In this document: positions 4,918 to 5,099 of the stretch, in pieces | Layout of the letters: every line of letters begins with the position of its first letter | How positions within the stretch are numbered: position 1 is the stretch's first letter | NCBI GenBank assembly: GCA_020697025.1 | Contig: JAJFBO010000103.1 | Span: 1-5,099 of the forward strand | DNA length: 5,099 nt | Source: Burkholderiales bacterium | GTDB taxonomy: Bacteria; Pseudomonadota; Gammaproteobacteria; Burkholderiales; UBA11063 | Direction of reading: 5' to 3' | Notes under the pieces: generated by a model | Database searches by the model: none | What the model saw: only the letters and a program-made list of their open reading frames with translations | What the model was told of the DNA's origin: nothing | Program-made: the position numbers and the translations under genes

Positions 4918-5099
4918 CGAAGCTAAAATATTTTAAATATAAATAAATATTTATGTTTAAGAATATTGTATTTTATCAGTAAGTCAATTAATTTAACACA
5001 AATTTCTAATTTAAATTTATAAAAACTTACCGGTAATATTTAGGAAATTTAGTCAAAATTTTAACATAAAAAATCTTTAGAGCAAATTGCTAATAAAAT

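Noticed and set aside
4920..5099. AT-rich right flank as a possible gene or origin
   Set aside because: Only very short frames without ribosome-binding sites occur. No DnaA-box cluster or iteron repeats were found; it is probably upstream intergenic DNA.

Overview
The window is strongly AT-rich DNA from what looks like a Gram-negative bacterium. It encodes an outer-membrane-type lipoprotein of the DUF4156 family, a Sec-exported protein with an AxA cleavage site, and proteobacterial housekeeping enzymes. The PHP phosphoesterase (IAHPSRYKFTRTKLLRL and IEVISSSHS segments) looks closer to my recollection of betaproteobacterial RNase AM proteins than to E. coli YciV. An AT-rich beta- or gammaproteobacterium is therefore my guess; no rRNA or other decisive marker is present.

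The left part (19-1870) carries two minus-strand housekeeping genes: proC (pyrroline-5-carboxylate reductase, last step of proline synthesis) and, 124 bp downstream of it, a PHP-domain nuclease/phosphatase of the RNase AM (YciV/TrpH) type that starts at TTG with a good Shine-Dalgarno. Between proC and the next gene lies the largest non-coding stretch (about 395 bp). It holds divergent candidate promoters and a cluster of TTATCTA/AGATAA motifs.

The middle (2266-2913, plus strand) is an unrecognised exported protein. Its best start is an ATT codon six bases after AAGGA; the upstream TTG codons have no ribosome-binding site. It converges on the next block across about 160 bp that contain a minus-strand terminator-like hairpin and an exact 12-bp tandem duplication.

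The right part (3075-4888) is a minus-strand run of four genes. In transcription order they are a 59-residue acidic unknown protein (4709-4888), a 111-residue unknown protein ending in a leucine-zipper-type coiled coil, a DUF4156 lipoprotein, and a stand-alone DnaQ-like DEDDh 3'-5' exonuclease. The coiled-coil and lipoprotein genes are 54 bp apart and probably share a transcript. The other gaps (205 bp and 70 bp) contain possible promoters or structured sequence, so a single operon is not established. The 205-bp gap is dense in inverted repeats, some mutually exclusive, and includes a perfect 12-bp palindrome upstream of the coiled-coil gene.

I see no rRNA, tRNA, CRISPR array, transposase, integrase or recognisable defence or toxin module. 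The best leads for something undescribed are the ATT-initiated exported protein, the two unknown small genes, and the structured spacer between them.
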